Assembly (NCBI GenBank): GCA_950295325.1
Contig: OX485806.1
Span: 56,227,169 to 56,291,168 of the forward strand
Origin: Polytrichum commune
Lineage: Eukaryota > Streptophyta > Polytrichopsida > Polytrichales > Polytrichaceae
Length of the DNA stretch: 64,000 nucleotides
Reading direction: 5' to 3'
Within the stretch, counting starts at the first letter, position 1. Every line of letters begins with the position of its first letter. Under the pieces are notes generated by a model. It was not told the origin of the DNA, searched no databases, and saw only the letters and a program-made list of their open reading frames with translations. Positions 33,764-45,209 of this stretch are shown here, one piece after another. A program made the translations under genes and the position numbers.

Positions 33764-36109
33764 AAATGGCGTAGTTTGCTTTGGATTAAAGCATTCTTTA
33801 CTTGATATGTGTGATATCTTTATTATGTAAGGACAACAAGTTTTGAGCTTCCATTTTGGAGAGATAGCTATGAATAAGTGGTTTAATACATGAAGTATGA
33901 AATTTAATATCAAAATTAATCCTCATTGGAATTCAACTAGTTGCATCATATAGATTAGGTATGTGTGATTGTTGAATATAGTTACGTATGCATGAAATTG
34001 CTTTGTTTTCTTCATTGTTTGGATTTAAAACGCCCACATGACTTACGTTTACAATCCCACAAAATTGAAGTTTTGATGTTTTCCAAAACTGTCCTTGGTT
34101 TTGTGAAATTTTTTGCCCCTTCCTACCCAACAAAGGAGGAGGCTTAGCACAAGGTTGTAATCAGAGAGACGCCCTTGATGCATTGTAGGATACAATCGAT
34201 GCATGAAGGTTTCACCATACAAACCATATATGTAAAAAAGGTAAGGAGGTTGACACTCCATTTGCACCCCCAAACGTGACCATCAATGATGAAATATGTA
34301 CATTTATTCCTATGAATGTAGACAAACATTTTTCCTCTTTGCAACAAATTCCAAATGTAGATCATCAACACGTATTTTTTTTATCATTGTTGGTCCAAAT
34401 GTTGTTGGAAAACACCTCCATCTTAGGATTGGTATCAATTCTTTCACATCCTTATTGTTGAAGATTTATGACTTTATAAAGCAAGTGGCCATCTACATAC
34501 TTCTTTTTTTATCATTCATTAATTATATCTTGTTAGTTTCAGTTCCTCACATACACTGTTAATATTCTCTTTAATGTTATTTTGTTGGTCATTAGTGCAA
34601 TTTGATGATGTGTGTACAATACAACTTTCAAGTGATGATTCACTACACAAACGAATTGACTCTTATTTTGCCATCTACAGTTTCCAAATGTACCAACACA
34701 ATCATAACAAGATTAAAAAAAAAAAAATCATTTTTTTTTCTTAATGATGAAGCCCACATTCTGTTAATTGTGTAAAAATTCAAAAATGTTCAACATGATG
34801 TTGAGATATTTGGAGCAACTTACAAATTTGTTCATGTTGGAGATTGAATGGGCATTAACTTCATGCATTTGTGCTCGAGTGTGGATATATATGCAAACGT
34901 ATGTATAGCTTATAATTTTTTCAAATTTCTTACTTGAAAATATCAATCTTGGCATGACAAACACTCATATATTGATGTATATAAATAATTACATTTGTTC
35001 AATTAGAATTATAACTCTATTATATTGAAATTGATGTCAATGATGTTTGCAAGTGGATATATTCATTCATGTTTGAACAATGGTTGTCACCTTGTTGCGT
35101 ATGAGACGGAATTCCATATCTTCAAATGTATTTTTGCTCCACTTTGTGCATTGTCCGCTTAATGTCCTAGAATGCAAACAACAATCCAATTTATGGCCAT
35201 GGAGGAGGATGAATAGTTTCTCAAAATAGTGGCTAGGAAAATTCATTTGAGTATGTATGTTTATCCGTGGATTTTTTAAAATTTCTATATTTTCTTTGGC
35301 ATTTATTTGGCATGTTTCATTCAAATAGTAGATGATGTTTGCAATTGTTGCAAAATTGATGGAGGCATTGGACTCCCATGCAAAAATGATGGCGCTTCAT
35401 GTGTATGTAGAGACTACAATTATTGCACATGTAGCCATGTTTTAGCCATGTCCACACCCATATTTCATATACGAACAAAGAGGGTTTTGCTATATGTTGA
35501 GAATTTCTTCTTTGTATAGGCAACAAAAATCCTTCATACATACATACACTTGATTTGGTTTTTCATATGATTTTATTTGATAATTGATAGGTGTTGAGAA
35601 TTTCTAGATTTTTATCAATTTTGTTGGATGCAATGTGTTGGGCTTTTTCTTCAAATTTCTAGATTGATTTGGTTTTCATGAATTTCAAGTATTTTGTCAT
35701 TGCATTCATTAACACATTAAAGGTGTGTATGTTGGCATAACGTTATTTTAACAATGTGTTGGCCATTGTTGTTGAGTTTTTAATTTGCAAAACAACCTAA
35801 ACATTATATACGTAATTAAATGAATGTATGTTAATAGAATAATAAAAATTAATTATAACCCCCTTTCATATTTTCATAGATAGTATCATATTTTCCATGT
35901 CAAAATTCCACGGTTATAGGATACAAATGTATGTGAAACCAACATCTTTATTCTCCTCACCGTTCACACGTCATGGCTCTCCACTCACCACTCACATGAA
36001 ATCATTCCTTTTTGTATTAAGAAGGGATGAGTTCAACCATTTTTGTTGATTTGCATATGATACATCAATGACCATTCAGCAAGACTAAATTTACTACTAC
36101 AGTGGGGAT
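33764..36109. other. AT-rich, no supported gene; possible transposon end at 35897-36000
   Basis: No domain is recognisable in any frame. A cysteine-rich plus-strand peptide lies at 35337-35450 (CNCCKIDGG ... CVCRDYNYCTCSHV), but nothing around it supports a gene. The segment AAAATTCCACGGTTATAGG near 35900 with CTCTCCACTCACC near 35980 resembles 2165-2270, which suggests two ends of one old DNA transposon family. Confidence 0.3.
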
Positions 36110-36552
36110 GAGGATCCTTGATGTTTAAGGTTGCAAAGGTTGTTTCATATGGCAACCATGAGAAAATGGCTTTTCCAGGAGAGTTTGAAGAGGTCAAAAA
36201 AGAATGATAAAAAAAGAATGATCATTCTTGGTGAACTGCAAAGGTATTTAGTTACTATTACCAAACATTTAATTGATTAGATGGAAGAGCAATTCCCTCA
36301 CCAAAACATGATATTTGCGTTGAGAATTAATTACCCCAAGTGTGGGTTAAAGATACATTTGAAACCATTTGTCTTGGGCATAAAGCAACATTAAAGCAGT
36401 TTTTAATAGCATACAAAAAGTTATGGGTATATGTAGTTGCCAAGACTGAGGATGTTCATTGTTCACGAGTGAATATTGCAACACCTTGCCATCTACAACT
36501 TCAAGCGCCAAATTTATTAATTTTAAATCACCATCATGTCGAATGCTCAAGG
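36110..36552 (+). pseudogene. Unrecognised transposase-like remnant, cut by a solo LTR
   Basis: With frame changes the plus strand reads FKVAKVVSYGNHEKMAFPG, then YLVTITKHLIDWMEEQFPH and ALRINYPKVWVKDTFETIC. An LTR interrupts it at 36553. The FP...YP...W spacing slightly recalls the part of hAT transposases before the dimerisation domain, but the match is too weak to name. Confidence 0.25.
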
Positions 36553-37516
36553 TGTCACAACCCTTGCTAGCGCCCCTTAACTATCTTGACCATTTCTCAA
36601 TTCTAGCAAGAGTCACGAACGCTATGGTTAGCTTCCAATACCTCGGACCCTCAAGCTCAAAGGTGGGTGACCAATCCTCTTATACCTGCATTTGGGACTC
36701 TCCCTTTAATAAGTAGCCAATGGCTAGATATGAATTTCTATCCATGGAAATGCAATCTTTAGTTCATCATCACGTTGCCGAAGAAACACTACAACACCCT
36801 AAACCATACTGGACAACTATGTCCCCACATTGGTGGCCAATGCTCATGAAGGCGGTACCGTCCGGCCTCGGGTGGGTTTGATCGGCCACACCACCTTACC
36901 CATATAAGCCTCTAGGACTTTAGCAGGGCCCTACCCCACCGTCAAGAATGCTCTTGCTTCTTTCCTAAGGATTGGGGCCAAATAGACATTTTCCCTTAGC
37001 CAATGGGGTTAAAAACCCCAGCATTTTCAAACCACCAAAACCTTCTTCCATGATCTTTGATTTATCAATAAACCACTCTATTGGCATTTATTTTTCACGT
37101 GGATCCACACTGGAATCCTTCAATTGCTCCATTCAGGCACGTATTGAGGAAGTTATAGTTGTACCAACTTAGGCAATCCTGAGCGCCACTCTCACGTCAC
37201 TGTTGTCCCAAGGTGTTGTCCCTAAGCAACGCCCCGCTCAAATTTCCATATCTCCTAGCTCACACCTCGGAATGAGGTGCTCTTGATCATTCTAGAATTT
37301 GGACGCCATATGCTACTCATAGCTCATGGTTTATGGCCTTATCTTTGTGACTTTTAGTCTCCGTGGGTGGGAAACGTTCTCAACGCCCAAGGCATGCATC
37401 TACACTGGGATCACTTGGGCCCTCTCACCAATGGCGCCACAAGTCCCGGGTTGCACTCCGGGGCGTCCTTTGTGCCCATGACGTTTTGGGCACTCCTCAT
37501 GGAGAGGTGCGCAACA
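36553..37516 (+). mobile_element. Solo LTR, family C copy 3 (964 bp)
   Basis: The sequence begins TGTCACAACCCTTGCTAGC and ends GGTGCGCAACA. The 4-bp AAGG flanks both ends (36549-36552 and 37517-37520); a fifth matching base is not clear. The copies at 14076-15049 and 15962-18522 follow the same order. No internal genes are present, so it is a solo LTR, inserted in the transposase-like remnant. Confidence 0.83.
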
Positions 37517-38790
37517 AAGGAAGTGCTATTAAATAAGCAGTGAATTGTAACAAGTTTGTAAGACTGAACTTACGAAATTCTCTTAAAAAACCACTAGAAA
37601 ATAAACCTAGTGTGGCATGAATCCCCTCCCCCCACTCACCATAGAGCCATGAGGACAATGGCCTCTTGCAATGAAAACTTCAAAGTGTTTATTCCTATGT
37701 TTACGATTAATCCAAATATCATTGTAGGAACTAAAAGAAATGTGAAGAGGACAGTTGGGTATTAAGTGATAGGTATGGAAATAATTGCTTGAAGTAAGAA
37801 GATTAAGTGAAAAAATTGTGTGAGGTGGTGATGGCAAGGTTTGGATGTTGGAAGATTGAATGAGAGGATGGAAAATAAGGCAAATACACTTGGAGAAATC
37901 TAATCAATCTCTAGAATAGAAGAAATTTTTTAGTGTAAACATATTGATTCGAGTGAAGGTTAAATGAGGAAGAGACTTGAGTGGAAAATACATGATGATT
38001 TCAAAGGATGATACTGCAATTGATAGAAATTGCACAGAATAATAGAAAAATTAAAATGAATGAATTTTCTAATGGATGAACTCGGCGTTGGATGAGCGTT
38101 ACAAAGGAAAAACTTACAACATTTGAACAATCCAAAGGGATGAAATTTCCAAGAGGATGGAAATTGCGCAAAAGATAAATCCCAAGTGTATGAACTTCAG
38201 GGAATGAATTATTATTACAACAAATGATCTTTATAAAAATAAATAAAGCTTATTCACTAGATTATATTCTATCAGAGGGGTCCAACAAATCAGACTCCCA
38301 AAAAATGGAGACCACACAATTATACCCGTAATCTCTTCATCGAAGATAAATGGCAAACCACATGCAAAACCCAATCACACTTGGGAAAATAAATAATCAT
38401 AGATTAATTTATCAAATCAAATTAATGTCAAGAAAAAATAATTATTGGATAACCACCACATGAATTCATGATCACCAATCATTTATAAGGAACAAGGAAA
38501 CATGTCCGTTGAATGGTGTTCATAAAAAAACCACAGTGGTTAAAAAAGAAATAGCACCAATTAAGAGCTACATTTAGAACGTAAAAACCACCTCAGTAAC
38601 TTAATTTGGAAAATAATATTGGAAGCCCAACAAATACCAAAAAAAAATGGAAGGATGGTGATCAATTTATAGTCTTCAAGTAGAGAAATATTGCTAAAAA
38701 AATGTTCAAAACATTTGGGAAGAGGCTTAAAATGTAGTGTCTTGCAATACATGAACTTGTATTATCAATACAAACTAAGGCTTAGATATC
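37517..38790. other. A-rich stretch, no recognisable feature
   Basis: A/G-rich with repeated GGATGAA and GGAAAAT words and no coding frame of known type. It lies beyond the 3' side of the minus-strand gypsy and could be part of its LTR. Confidence 0.3.
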
Positions 38791-39335
38791 GTGTAAATAA
38801 CGATCGTGTGTTACTGCACCTCAAGTACCAACCACCACTAACAAACAACACTAAAACATAGCAAAGTCACACATAAACAACACACCTCGACAGAGAAAGA
38901 AGACAGTCAAACCCTTGTAAGAGCTCTACTTCTCTTTTTAAATGCATACAATGAGTCAAACTTACTCTCACTCCACCGCAGGAGAATCCAAAAGTGTAAG
39001 AAAGGGGAGAATAACTCAATATTTATTGCAAAAACATGTAATCTTCACCTTACACAAGCTCTCTCCACACACTCACTCACAAGACTTGACTTGCTAAGAA
39101 TGCCAAGCCAAGGAAGAGGCTCCTTACTTAAGAGCCTTCCTCTCCACATCTAAGATTCATCCATCTAAATCCAAATGGATGAATCCCAACGGATAAGGTG
39201 TAGCCGTCGATGCCATATACCGTGACAGTTGTCGTGTAAATAGCGATCGTGTGTCACTGCAGCTCGAGTACCAACCACCATTAACAAACAACACTAAAAC
39301 ATAATAAAGTCATACATAAACAACACACCTCGACA
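38791..39335 (-). repeat. 3' LTR region of the minus-strand gypsy, with a 104-bp duplication
   Basis: On the minus strand the sequence at 39335 starts TGTCGAGGTGTG immediately after a purine-rich AAGGGAGGGCA (39336-39346), the normal tract-LTR order. The first 104 bp recur at 38791-38894 (GTGTAAATA...CCTCGACA on the plus strand) with few differences. A TTTAAAAAG TATA-like motif (minus strand) lies between the copies. The LTR's other end was not found. Confidence 0.5.
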
Positions 39336-40943
39336 TGCCCTCCCTTAGCTGACTATGGAGTCCCGCCAAGCAGCTAGGACCAATGCCAATCCAAAGGGCA
39401 TGAATAATGAAATATTGTTCCGCAACTAACTAGTGTGATAAACGTCATTCCAAGGAATTGTAGGTTGGGTGCAATGTGAGCCCTATCCTTAATCGCCTCC
39501 GATGGTTGGCCATTAGATTCCAAAGAATTAATTCCACCGCCTCATGTTGATTGCGTCTCTAAGCCATAACTCCTTATTTTCCATTTGGGCAGGCACAAGA
39601 TGATGAAAACCACACAAGATCATTAAGTACAATTGGTGGAAGCACCAAATACCGAAGATCCTCGACAGCGAGGACAACTCCACTGTCCCAATGGTAGAGA
39701 AGTCAAGGGTGGCCTCAAGCATGTCATATGCCAACCACGTTGACACTGATCACATAAGAGTATAGTAGCCGTTCATTTCTTCTCTCCACACACAAAACAT
39801 AAAAGACCCTCTAGCATGACGGCCAGTTCAAGATGTAGATGGGTAGATGACATGGGGCACAATTTTTGGAATGCTCGCGATACTCTCTACCATCCTTGCC
39901 TTCCAACAATAACAAACCACTTGGCAACACCTCTCTCACCCGAAGGATAGTGTACCCCGCTCTGACATCCAATGTCGTAGGCGCCTCACGTTGGAGATAA
40001 ATATAATCTCCCCGCCATAATCTCTACAACTGAGGTCGGTAAGCACCACTACGAATGCGTGCATAACGCAATGTGTCATGGTGTTGAGCAATGGACAGAT
40101 TCTCCATGGCCATAGGCATGGTCTTCTGGAAGAATCGAGCTTGCTCCTGCAAACACTCTGCCCAAATGTTTGGGTCATCCAAGTCCACAACAGGAGCTAG
40201 TTTTTCCCGAATAGAACTCGGGAGTATAGGCTCACATCCATACAACAACTAATACGGGCCGTAGAATGCCAAAGAAGAATGCCTACTAAATTAATAGCCC
40301 ATAGAAATCCAAAGCAACATAAGGTTCCAATCCTGATGGCTCTCCCGAAGTAATCCATACTTCCTCAAGCCACGCTTGGTTGTCTGAACAATCCATTTAG
40401 CCAAGCCATCCGCCTCCGGATGATCCCGAGAGGTGGTGCAGTGATCTATGAGTGCCTTAATGGACAACTCCTCAAAAACACCGAAGAACTCCCTCCCTTG
40501 GTCTGTCAATACCTCAGTCGGTGCTCTAAAATGTGCCAACACACGATCCAAAAAGGCGGCCGCGGCCAACTCTACAGAGTTTTGGGGTAAAGCAACAAGC
40601 TCGATCCACTTGCTAAAATGCTCCACTATTACCAACACGTACTTTGCTCCAAGTGGTGTGACATCCAATGGTCCCGCAAAGTCTAACGACCAACGGTAGC
40701 CCAATCCCATGATAGGTAAGGGTTGTAACTGAGGTGACAAGGTGTTAAAGCTAGACCTGACTTGGTCACAAACTTCACACCTTCCAACATAAGCAGCCAC
40801 ATGTTGATACATGCCAGTCTACCAATATTGGCCACACAATATTGAATGTGTCCTACGTATGCCAAAATGGCCAAGTTCCTTGTGCACTTGCGGCACCAAG
40901 GAGGCCCTTTGATCCAGTCTAGGGACAATACGTCTTGTCCCAT
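39336..40943 (-). pseudogene. Ty3/gypsy integrase and C-terminus
   Basis: The minus strand shows a zinc-finger part (HKELGHFGIRRTHSI, then CEVCDQVRSSFNT), the integrase core (YRWSLDFAGPL with Asp 1, PTEVLTDQGREFF with Asp 2) and HPEADGLAKWIVQTTK, where the catalytic Glu is replaced by Lys (AAA at 40396-40398). After stops it continues as LYGCEPILPSSIREKL, then REHSKNCAPCHLP near 39830, a C-terminal signature I associate with gypsy elements of green algae and early land plants. A polypurine tract and LTR follow at 39335. The Glu-to-Lys change and several stops make it dead. Confidence 0.85.
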
Positions 40944-41325
40944 CCAACCACAATCGAAATAACAAACCGTTCTCCCAATGGAACCTTGTTATTTGATGTC
41001 CAATCCTATCCCTTTCCATTGCCGAGGTAGACAAAGGAAAGGTCCCCTCCTGGAGCTCATGCAATACGGGAAAATCCTCCCATATATCCGCAATGGCTTG
41101 AGGTCGATCAGTCTCATCATCCGAGCCCTGTATCGGAACCTCAACAGCCGGTCAAATCCTCATCCGAAGGACTTGGATTGCGTGAGAGTCCATCTGCATC
41201 CAGGTTGGTAATCCCAGCACGGTGCACCACCTCAAAGTTGTACTCCTGGAGTAACAAAGCCCATATGGCGAGCTTGCCAGTAAGCTTCTCCGACTCCATG
41301 AGCCACTATAACGACTGATGGTTAG

Positions 41326-41945
41326 TCACCAAAGTAAGCGCTGACCACAAAAATATGGCCGGAAATGGGCAATAGCCCACACTGCCGCCAAAGCTTCTCC
41401 CTCATAGGATGAATAATTGGCCTCCACCGTATTATTGCTGCACAAAGCGTAAGCAACAACATACTCTCGGCCAAAGTCATCATTCTGAGTGAGAACTGCT
41501 CCCAAACCTAATGAGCTCAAGTTCGTATGCAACTGGAAAGATTTGGAGACATCTGGATGTCGAAGCACTGGAGCCGTACCCAGTTTCTGCTTCAATGTCT
41601 CAAATGCTTGTTGTTGCTCACGACCCCAAGTCCAAGGTTGGTCCTTGCTTGTGAAAATGGTGAGAGGTTTGGCGATCAACCTAAAGTTCTTGACGAATCG
41701 ACGATAGTAATTCGCCAAGCCCAAGAAAGCATGAAGTCTCGGCACATTAATCGGTGCCGAAATCTTTTGCAAGGTGTCCACCTTAGCTTGCTGCGCTCCA
41801 AGAATTTTTGGAATAATCATATGACCTAGATATGTTAGTCGGTCATGGATGAACTTGCACTTGTTATGATGCAAGCGCAATCCCCACCTCCGAAACCACT
41901 AAAAAATGGCTTGCAGATGCCTTACATGCTCCTTTGTCGTTGGCC
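41326..41945 (-). pseudogene. Ty3/gypsy reverse transcriptase C-terminus and RNase H start
   Basis: The minus strand reads KEHVRHLQAIF, a stop, WFRRWGLRLHHNKCKF, LTYLGHMI, then FLGLANYYRRFVKNF, KPLTIFTSKDQPWTWG, and an RNase H-type block with ALCSNNTVEANYSSYEGEALA and VWAIAHFRPYFCG. This is the usual connection between RT and RNase H in gypsy elements and lies directly upstream of the integrase in the same orientation. The RT catalytic core is missing. Confidence 0.85.
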
Positions 41946-42523
41946 CTTAGAAAGGCCAATAGCTGCGGTGGTACCAGTGTGGAATCCCATGGCACACTCC
42001 CGTTCGTCAGCCAATTGTTCGGTGTGGGATTTGGTGTGAGCATCCAACACCATACCCGGCCCCCAATCGCGGAATGCGAATGACTGTGAAAATGTCATAA
42101 AGGTGGAAAAGGCCCTCCGTGGTACCCCCACTTTGTTGACCAATGCCAAAGGGGGTAAATTATCTTGAACAACTGGAAAAGATGTGCGGTTTGGATCGAA
42201 GATGCCATCCATCTTTTGATCAAAAGGTGGAGGCACTATAGAAAATGTTGCAGCTAAAGTAGATGACGGTGCGAGGTTGGTTCAAATCCACCGAGGTCGG
42301 TGGGCATAAGAACCAAGGCTTGCGACATCCACAAAAATGGGATCTCCCAGGTGTTGACGAACATAATGGCCATTTTCCAACACCTTCCAACACCTCCCCC
42401 TCACTCAATCAAGGCCGCCACCATAATGCACACAAGGTCAACCAACAACTCTTCCCTTTTTTTCAACCCAGCTGGGTTTTCTCCCTGCTCTACGTCCTCC
42501 ATGTTGCCCACCTTCGAGAGAGA
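41946..42523. other. Unrecognised; junction between gypsy pol and nested LTRs
   Basis: The minus-strand ORF at 41922-42236 has no known domain. The right end of this stretch may be the remainder of the outer family B LTR that was split by the solo LTR at 42529. Confidence 0.3.
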
Positions 42524-42528
42524 GAGAG

Positions 42529-44059
42529 TGTCAGCCTCAAATCCCCACCCTTGTGCGTCGTGGTCCTGGTGGGAACCTGAGGCTCACATGCAGCTTACTG
42601 AAATGATCTTCCTTAACTCTACTCCCTTGTTCTCCCTCCACTCAAGTAGTAAACGTGAAATGCCAATCCTTTTTATTTAAGATTAGGGTTTGCCACATGT
42701 TCATGAACACATGTCATCGCTTCATATGGAAATCCATTCCATGTTTCATGATGGCACATAAAGCCTCACTACCTAATGAAACCCCCTACTCCTAAAAGAG
42801 GTCACTTCCGACCGAGACCTCTTACTGGTCCTACACACTAATCGTAATCCCTAATTACCCTTGGCTTCTAAGCACTAATAACCCTCAATGCCTCCAACTC
42901 CACGCCCTAGACCAGCAACCGGTACCCAGACCCCACCCAGTTGTGTAAGGTTTCACCGAGCTCCCCTGTTCAACTGCACCCCCAGCACAGTCGTTCCCTC
43001 GTAATCCAGGGCATTCCCAGCTCACCATGGCAGGCTTCCCACAATGCCTCCACCTCTGTCTCAGGTCCCCTCTCTGGGACTGTTGCTACTTCACTTCCCA
43101 GGCACCCACCCCATAACCATTGTTGATCAGTTAGCGGCGGTTGCAACCAACACCCTCGCCTCAAATTTATCTCTGTCTTCAACCTCCTGCATTGCCTATC
43201 CAATAAATCTGCAGGCTTGACCTTAGTTGTATGAATTCCTCCCAACAGAATCACCTTTGAAGCAACCAACATCAGGTGTCTGGCAAGACATTCAATAATG
43301 CCGCAGCTCAACCTTAGTTTTTGGTGAGGACTCCTTCCCCTTTATCAACGCCCAACCATTCAGCGGCCTCTCAGAGATTTTGCAATTGCAGCCCCAGTTT
43401 CTCCCTTCACGCACTGAATTTGGCATCTTATGTCGTCCCCTCCTGGCTCTGCACCCAGCTTCCTTTTTCCCTTCTTGCTATCCTCGGAGGAGACTGGAGC
43501 TTGAATGCCTCCATCTCCCGTTCCTAGCCCCCTAGCTGCAGTCACCGCATTCTCATTTTGTATTTGTGCTGGCGGCATCATTCCATCCCTGGGCGCAACC
43601 AGAAAACCATCTCTAGCCGCCGCCCTCCTTCTCTGTATTTTTCGGTGTCATGCAGAGAGAGAGAGACCTCTCCTGGAATCCGAACTAAGTTCGAAGCCCT
43701 TGGATCTGATCCCAAGCCGAGGCCCCTGGATTTCCGACGAAATCCCCACTCAGGGCAGCCCCCCCCTTAATCCACATGGTGACAGCCCAAAATGAACAAA
43801 GAAAATGCCTTAAGCTGTCACTACCCTACCCATAGCACTATCCTATAATGCCAAAATCCTAATCACTCAACACCCTAAGCCTCAAGTTAATTCTTAATGC
43901 CTTAAGCTAATACACTAGCACAATGGACTAAGGCCTAATCCACCTTAGAACTTGAGGTTACACTCTTTTTATGTTTACAATAATCATTAAAAAACCAATT
44001 CAAAGTTTTAAACATTCCTAAACTTAAAAACACATGTGGGCACCAACTTTGGGCTCACA
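42529..44059 (-). mobile_element. Solo LTR, family B copy 2 (1531 bp)
   Basis: On the minus strand it starts TGTGAGCCCAAAGTTGGTG and ends GGGATTTGAGGCTGACA. The 5-bp duplication GAGAG flanks it exactly (42524-42528 and 44060-44064). The surrounding sequence is itself family B LTR (44065-44428), so one LTR of the family jumped into another. The flanks lie in a GA-rich stretch, so the TSD is a little less conclusive than the others. No genes are supported inside. Confidence 0.83.
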
Positions 44060-44064
44060 GAGAG

Positions 44065-44428
44065 AAAACCTCCCCGGGCATTCCAGGAGCCTCCCTCCAG
44101 GATCTGGAAATCTGGGATCTTACCCACTTAACGGTTTCCCTGCTTATATGGACTTGAACACTATCCAAAACGAACACCCGAAGCATGGCCTAACTCAATT
44201 TTAACTTTCAACGCTTTGCTAAACCCCGTCTAATTCCCTACTTAACCCCTCACACCTTAAGTAACAAATAAGTAAGCACTTTTAAACCTAGCCTTTTAAA
44301 CCCATTTTCATTCAACTAGAGAGCATCACTCTTTTTATGTTTTTTAGTATTCAAAACAATAACAAAATCTAACATTCAATGATTTTTTTAAGATCAAGAA
44401 CACATGTGGCCACCAAATTGGGCTCACA
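44065..44428 (-). repeat. 3' LTR start (family B) of a minus-strand gypsy
   Basis: The minus strand starts at 44428 with TGTGAGCCCAATTTGGTGG. It is preceded by GGATCCATCCCCTGATAG, the same internal sequence that precedes the LTR at 53397 on the plus strand. This ties the family B LTRs to the gypsy pol type found at 44487 and 52835. Confidence 0.75.
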
Positions 44429-44711
44429 TAACTAGCGACTATCAGGGGATGGATCCAAAATTTCTTGCTTAAAGGTAAGTGTCACGTCATGCCCTGTACT
44501 CCTTGCATCGACTGCTTGATGTGCGGGTTGGGAAGCTGTCCCCGTTCAATGTTTCCAATTGCAATGAGTTGTTTGGAAATGCCCCACGAATGAGATATGG
44601 GACCAACCACACTGCATCAAACTTACCCGTGAATTCGAGCTTCCTAGCATTTTGAAGTAACAACATCATACGTGGCCTCAATAACCTGGGGTTTACATAG
44701 CTTAAATGGGC
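44429..44711 (-). pseudogene. Ty3/gypsy integrase C-terminus
   Basis: The minus strand reads RMMLLLQNARKLEFTGKF, then DAVWLVPYLIRGAFPN, LQLETLNGDSFPTRTSS and CKEYRA with a stop at 44487-44489. It is nearly the same as the plus-strand terminus at 52640-52835. A short non-coding stretch then leads to the LTR start at 44428. Coding similarity is lost above about 44711, where other sequence has been inserted. Confidence 0.82.
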
Positions 44712-45204
44712 TCGGTTACTATTCGAATTGGGTATGGTGCCACTGAACCCTAGAAGATTGCGTGTCCAGGGACTCGGACAGGGGGTTGAAGTGGCAGCTG
44801 CTGCAAAGGGAGTGTGTGCGGTAACAGGGAGGAAGGAGGGCAACGCCCTCGTGGAAAAAAAATAGAGAGGAGGAACTCGGAAAAGATTAGGAGCGATGAG
44901 GAACCGCTGCGGCATCCACCCTCGAGGAGGGTGAGAGTTGGGGCTGCGGCAAGGGAGGCTTCGAAATTTGCACCTCAGGCTGAGCGGCCATCTGTAAGGA
45001 AGAGGAGGACGGTGACACAAAGAGAATTGTGATCTGGGGGCGGCACCAGCAACAAAAGCGCTGCTACGGCAGCTGCCTCATCTTCGGGACAGACGGCTCC
45101 CTTGGGAACTGGCATTGGCAAATTGGGTTCTTTATTTTGAGATTCATTTTTCTTGGGCGATTCTGGTGTTGCATTGCTGGGTAGTGGAAATTTGGAGCTT
45201 GATG
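44712..45204. other. Possible first part of a family B-like LTR cut by solo LTR A copy 2
   Basis: No coding match is seen. Together with 48066-48983 it would make a 1.4-kb unit ending GGGCTCACA, similar in length to the other family B LTRs. The start is not recognisable, so this is an inference. Confidence 0.35.
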
Positions 45205-45209
45205 CAAGT

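Noticed and set aside
35307-35541. Cysteine-rich peptides on both strands as a zinc finger
   Set aside because: Spacing fits no known finger, and no flanking coding context exists.
43505-43795. Plus-strand ORF of 96 codons
   Set aside because: Lies within the family B solo LTR and has low-complexity Pro/Ser composition with no domain.
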